Shown piece after piece: positions 4,558 to 6,053 of a stretch of DNA of 6,053 bases. The stretch comes from Actinomycetota bacterium. Its GTDB lineage: Bacteria; Actinomycetota; Actinomycetes; Nanopelagicales; Nanopelagicaceae. The notes beneath the pieces are model-generated. The model saw only the letters and a list, made by a program, of their open reading frames with translations, was not told where the DNA came from and made no database searches. The stretch is taken from positions 1-6,053 of the forward strand of contig CANHFN010000051.1 in the NCBI GenBank assembly GCA_947459935.1, given 5' to 3'. Within the stretch, counting starts at the first letter, position 1, and each line of letters begins with the position of its first letter. The translations under genes were made by a program, and so were the position numbers.

Positions 4558-5186
4558 TGAACATTGGAGATAGCCCACTTTCGGAAACTACCTTCGCTGT
4601 CCTTGATCTCGAAACATCTGGTGGCTCTCCACAATCTGGAGCCGGTATCACTGAAATTGGAGTAGTAAAGGTTCGTGGCGGAAAGGTTTTAGGTACATTT
4701 CAAAGTTTTATAGACCCTGGACATTCCTTGCCACCATTTATCACTCAACTCACCGGCATTACAGATGAAATGCTGTTATCAGCACCTTTCATTGATGAAG
4801 TACTGCCAACACTTTTTGAATTCTTGGGATCTGTAGAAGAAACAGTTTTAGTAGCTCACAACTCCCCTTTCGATATGAGTTTTCTTAAGGCTGCTGCATT
4901 AGCTCACGAATTTCCCTGGCCAAATTACTTAACTGTTGACACAGCACGATTAGCGCGCGCTGTACTTGATAGAGATGAAGTGAGCAATTGCAAACTCGGC
5001 ACTCTAGCCACTTTCTTTAATGCACAAACCTCACCCAATCACAGAGCATTAGATGACGCCCTCGCGACTGTTGATGTTTTACATGGAATCATTGAACGAC
5101 TAGCGGGCCATCAGGTGTGGACATTTGAGGAAATGCGAAACTTTCCTTCCAAAAAGAAAAGAGTCAAGCGCCCAATTTCTGAGTAA
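4554..5186 (+). CDS. DEDDh 3'-5' exonuclease, DnaQ/epsilon-like
   Basis: This 210-aa protein of the DNA polymerase III epsilon-like exonuclease family removes nucleotides from 3' ends using two metal ions. All five catalytic residues are visible: Asp18 and Glu20 in LDLETSGG (motif I), Asp107 in AHNSPFDMSFL (motif II), and His163 with Asp168 in NHRALDDAL (motif III). The His form makes it DEDDh. The last 12 residues, SKKKRVKRPISE, are strongly basic. In relatives beside trpD in mycobacteria (Rv2191, from memory) a GIY-YIG nuclease domain follows such a basic linker. Here the gene stops at that point and runs 23 bp into the end of trpD. It may work in repair or proofreading; whether it partners a polymerase is unknown. 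The start ATG is probably leaderless; no Shine-Dalgarno sequence is present. Confidence 0.93.
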   Translation: MVNIGDSPLSETTFAVLDLETSGGSPQSGAGITEIGVVKVRGGKVLGTFQSFIDPGHSLPPFITQLTGITDEMLLSAPFIDEVLPTLFEFLGSVEETVLVAHNSPFDMSFLKAAALAHEFPWPNYLTVDTARLARAVLDRDEVSNCKLGTLATFFNAQTSPNHRALDDALATVDVLHGIIERLAGHQVWTFEEMRNFPSKKKRVKRPISE

Positions 5187-6053
5187 GTTCTGCCCACTTG
5201 GAAACCAATCGGGCTGAAGCACCAGAATCAATTGCATTAACAGCACGAACAACTCCTAGTGCCATTCGCTCATGTAACTTCAAATCAAACCTGGCTTCAT
5301 AGGCAGCAATCGCCGCAGCCGCATTTAGAACAACTGCATCTCTTGGTGCACCTCTCTCCCCAGCAAATATCGCTGTTGTGATGCGAGCATTTTCTACTGA
5401 GTCTCCGCCAACAAGCGCCGCAATTGGGGCTCGTTCAAAACCAAAATCCTGGGGGTCAATGAGAACTCTTGCAATTTCACCAGCCCCAATTGTAAATACA
5501 GAGGTCGTGGTGGCCAAAGTAATTTCATCCAAACCATCATCCCCGCGAAAAACAAAGCCATCTACGCCTCGATTATTCAGGACTTGTGCCATGACTAAAT
5601 GCATGCGCTCATTGGCAACACCAATTGCTGCTGCCTGTGGTTTTGCAGGATTTGCCATAGGACCCAAGATGTTAAAAACCGTCGGGGTTGCTAGTTCTTT
5701 ACGCGCAGATGCAGCAAAGCGCATCGCTGGATGGAAGATTGGCGCAAAACAAAATCCAATGCCAAGTTCTGAGAATGTTTTTTCAACACCAGTTCCATCA
5801 AGATTAACATTTATCCCTAACGCTTCTAGCAAATCTGCAGAACCTGACTTTGACGATGCTGCACGGTTTCCATGTTTAACCACTTTGACCCCAGCAGCTG
5901 CCGCAACGATCGCGGCAGTTGTTGAAATGTTTATTGTGTGGGCACCATCCCCACCTGTGCCGACTGTGTCAACAGCTCTTTCGTTGATAGTAATTGGAGC
6001 GCAATGCTCATACATCTGGTCAACAAGAGCGCCAACCTCTAAAGAAGTTTCAC
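5164..6053 (-). CDS. trpD: Anthranilate phosphoribosyltransferase (5' end outside the window)
   Basis: TrpD joins anthranilate to phosphoribosyl pyrophosphate, the second step of tryptophan synthesis from chorismate. The frame stays open to the right edge: the residues before the internal Met at 6013-6015 (ETSLEVGALVDQ) continue the family helix, so that Met is not the start. About 295 of the roughly 340 usual residues are visible. In visible numbering the PRPP loop GTGGD is at 31-35, INIST follows, and KHGNRAASSKSG starts at 59. The anthranilate-side HPAMR is at 107-111, TPTVFNILGPMANP follows, and the metal-binding Asp-Glu pair (GDDGLDE) is at 175-176. The protein appears intact up to the TGA at 5164-5166. 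No other trp genes are in view. Its end overlaps the convergent exonuclease gene, an arrangement like the Rv2192c-Rv2191 pair of Mycobacterium tuberculosis as I recall it. Confidence 0.97.
   Translation of the reverse strand, partial: ETSLEVGALVDQMYEHCAPITINERAVDTVGTGGDGAHTINISTTAAIVAAAAGVKVVKHGNRAASSKSGSADLLEALGINVNLDGTGVEKTFSELGIGFCFAPIFHPAMRFAASARKELATPTVFNILGPMANPAKPQAAAIGVANERMHLVMAQVLNNRGVDGFVFRGDDGLDEITLATTTSVFTIGAGEIARVLIDPQDFGFERAPIAALVGGDSVENARITTAIFAGERGAPRDAVVLNAAAAIAAYEARFDLKLHERMALGVVRAVNAIDSGASARLVSKWAELTQKLGA

Noticed and set aside
5151..5180. KKKRVK tail of the exonuclease as a nuclear localisation-like signal
   Set aside because: The organism appears bacterial; a basic DNA-binding tail or a linker remnant explains it better.

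Overview
This looks like a chromosomal window from a compact, moderately AT-rich actinobacterium. A freshwater planktonic lineage such as acI/Nanopelagicales is my best guess. The evidence is the gene content (an actinobacterial-type trpD facing a DEDDh exonuclease, and an actinobacterial-style carboxylesterase), very short or negative gene spacing, and -10-like TANNNT boxes 6-7 bp before start codons in place of Shine-Dalgarno sequences. The lineage is inference; the gene content and spacing are read directly.

Layout from left to right. Bases 1-99 hold no gene I can support. An acyltransferase-3 family membrane protein runs + to 1173. It is convergent with two tandem minus-strand paralogous small lipoproteins (1259-1603 and 1702-2064) of a family I do not recognise. 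A 215-bp divergent region (2065-2279) separates these from a large nitronate monooxygenase-type flavoprotein (+, 2280-3704). That gene ends 16 bp from the convergent stop of an alpha/beta-hydrolase carboxylesterase or monoacylglycerol lipase (-, 3721-4500). A 53-bp divergent region with two interleaved promoters leads to a DnaQ-like 3'-5' exonuclease (+, 4554-5186). The exonuclease's 3' end overlaps by 23 bp the end of trpD (-, from 5164 to the right edge, 5' part missing).

Every gene except the lipoprotein pair faces its neighbours head-on or tail-on, so no clear multi-gene operon is visible and each gene appears to have its own promoter. There is no sign of one dedicated pathway: the genes cover envelope modification, flavin oxidation, ester hydrolysis, DNA exonucleolysis and tryptophan synthesis. 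No mobile element, CRISPR array, tRNA or rRNA was seen.

The most interesting points are the consistent leaderless-promoter geometry, the compact hydrolase/exonuclease divergent promoter with a dyad and a CCATATGG palindrome on each start codon, a perfect 20-bp palindrome inside the acyltransferase gene, the duplicated disulfide-type lipoproteins, and an exonuclease that seems to lack the GIY-YIG half of its actinobacterial relatives. I found no convincing previously undescribed multi-gene system; the unrecognised lipoprotein pair is the closest candidate.
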